Origin: Pseudomonas sp. K2I15
Lineage (GTDB): Bacteria > Pseudomonadota > Gammaproteobacteria > Pseudomonadales > Pseudomonadaceae
Assembly: GCF_002204795.1 (NCBI RefSeq)
Contig: NZ_NIXO01000047.1
Coordinates: 1-50,356 of the forward strand
Direction of reading: 5' to 3'
DNA: 50,356 nt
In this document: positions 49,744 to 50,356 of the stretch, one piece after another
Layout of the letters: each line of letters begins with the position of its first letter
How positions within the stretch are numbered: position 1 is the stretch's first letter
Translations under genes and position numbers: made by a program
Notes under the pieces: generated by a model
Told to the model about the DNA's origin: nothing
The model's input: the letters and a program-made list of their open reading frames with translations, nothing else
Database searches by the model: none

Positions 49744-50356
49744 ATGAACTTGCCGACCCGACCTCCAGCCGAAGCATTCCGCGAGCCCGCCGCCGACGGT
49801 TACCTGATTGGCGGCTTTACCTGGCGCCACATCAGAACTGACATTGAGCGCCCCGTGGTGATCATCAACGCTGCCACATCCGTGCGCTGCCGACACTATT
49901 CGCGTTTTGCCGATTACCTGTTTGCCAATGGCTTCGACGTAATCACTTACGACTACCGCGGCATCGGCGAGTCCCGCAGCGGCTCGCTGAAGGGGTTCAA
50001 GGCCTCGTGGTCGGATTGGGGCGTGCTGGATTTCGAGGCGATCCTGCAGCGGGCTCAGCGCGAGTTTCCGGGGCAGCCGATTGATGTGGTCGGGCACAGT
50101 TTTGGTGGCTGTGCGGCGGGCCTCGGGGCGTCCGGCGCGGTGATTCGGCGTCTGGTCACCGTGGGCGCGCAGTTTGCCTACTGGCGCGACTATGAGGCGA
50201 GCGGGCGCTGGCGGATGTTTGCCAAGTGGCATGTGGTGATGCCGTTGGTGACGGCGGTGTTTGGCTACTTCCCGGGCAAGCGCATGGGCTGGCTGGAGGA
50301 TACGCCGGCGGGCGTGGTGCGCGATTGGAGCACGCCGACGCCGGGTTATGAAAAAC
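49744..50356 (+). CDS. Alpha/beta hydrolase (cut by window edge)
   Basis: The visible 204 residues show an alpha/beta-hydrolase fold: VVIINAATSVRCRHYSRFADYL, then DVITYDYRGIGESRSGS and the nucleophile elbow VVGHSFGGCAAG with its serine. The acid and histidine of the triad are beyond the right edge. It has no signal peptide. The substrate cannot be told; esterase-like or lipase-like activity is typical of the group. It starts a new unit behind the terminator. Confidence 0.9.
   Translation, partial: MNLPTRPPAEAFREPAADGYLIGGFTWRHIRTDIERPVVIINAATSVRCRHYSRFADYLFANGFDVITYDYRGIGESRSGSLKGFKASWSDWGVLDFEAILQRAQREFPGQPIDVVGHSFGGCAAGLGASGAVIRRLVTVGAQFAYWRDYEASGRWRMFAKWHVVMPLVTAVFGYFPGKRMGWLEDTPAGVVRDWSTPTPGYEK

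Overview
The window is a stretch of chromosome from a Pseudomonas of the fluorescens group. The assignment rests on gene order and repeats. The series glnA, ntrB, ntrC, trmL, secB, grxC, gpmI, envC-like, ctpA, yibQ-like, hisF, hisA, hisH, hisB, mutY, yggX, tRNA-Phe is a known pseudomonad backbone, and the gaps carry many copies of the GTGGGAGCGGGCTTGCTCGCG-type REP/REPIN palindrome of this group. No tools were run; all calls come from reading the sequence and from family knowledge.

Left part (1-17.5 kb): the end of the histidine-utilisation (hut) locus comes first. It holds the start of hutU, then hutD and hutC, with hutF divergent. It has a sigma-54 promoter and two HutC-type operators. Next are a small lipoprotein and a lipocalin, fbp, a coupled membrane pair (DUF3999/DUF2339), glgP, a YkgJ-type cysteine-cluster protein, typA and thiI.

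Middle (17.5-38 kb): this is a nitrogen-control block. glnA has a sigma-54 promoter with the consensus spacing, followed by a secreted chorismate mutase and then ntrB-ntrC. Directly after ntrC a second sigma-54 promoter fires into a repeated non-coding region that I read as a four-module version of the nitrogen-regulated RNA NrsZ. The envelope and carbon genes trmL, secB, grxC, rhodanese, gpmI, envC-like, ctpA and yibQ-like follow. A Vps62-like protein of unknown role sits next, then a translationally coupled histidine-biosynthesis operon (hisB-hisH-DUF2164-hisA-hisF, with a solute-binding protein at its end), and an OFA-family transporter.

Right part (38-50.4 kb): asmA-mutY-yggX form an overlapping operon that ends at tRNA-Phe. 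Behind the tRNA lies a small accessory patch with a decayed fic gene, two small unknown ORFs, an ArnT-like glycosyltransferase and an arsenite/bile-acid-type transporter. Then comes a three-gene unit of an unknown helical protein, a double-domain KaiC-like ATPase and a soluble histidine kinase. The window ends inside an alpha/beta hydrolase gene.

The strongest items for a second look are the four-module NrsZ RNA, whose stems show compensatory changes, the KaiC-like/kinase unit and the Vps62-like protein.
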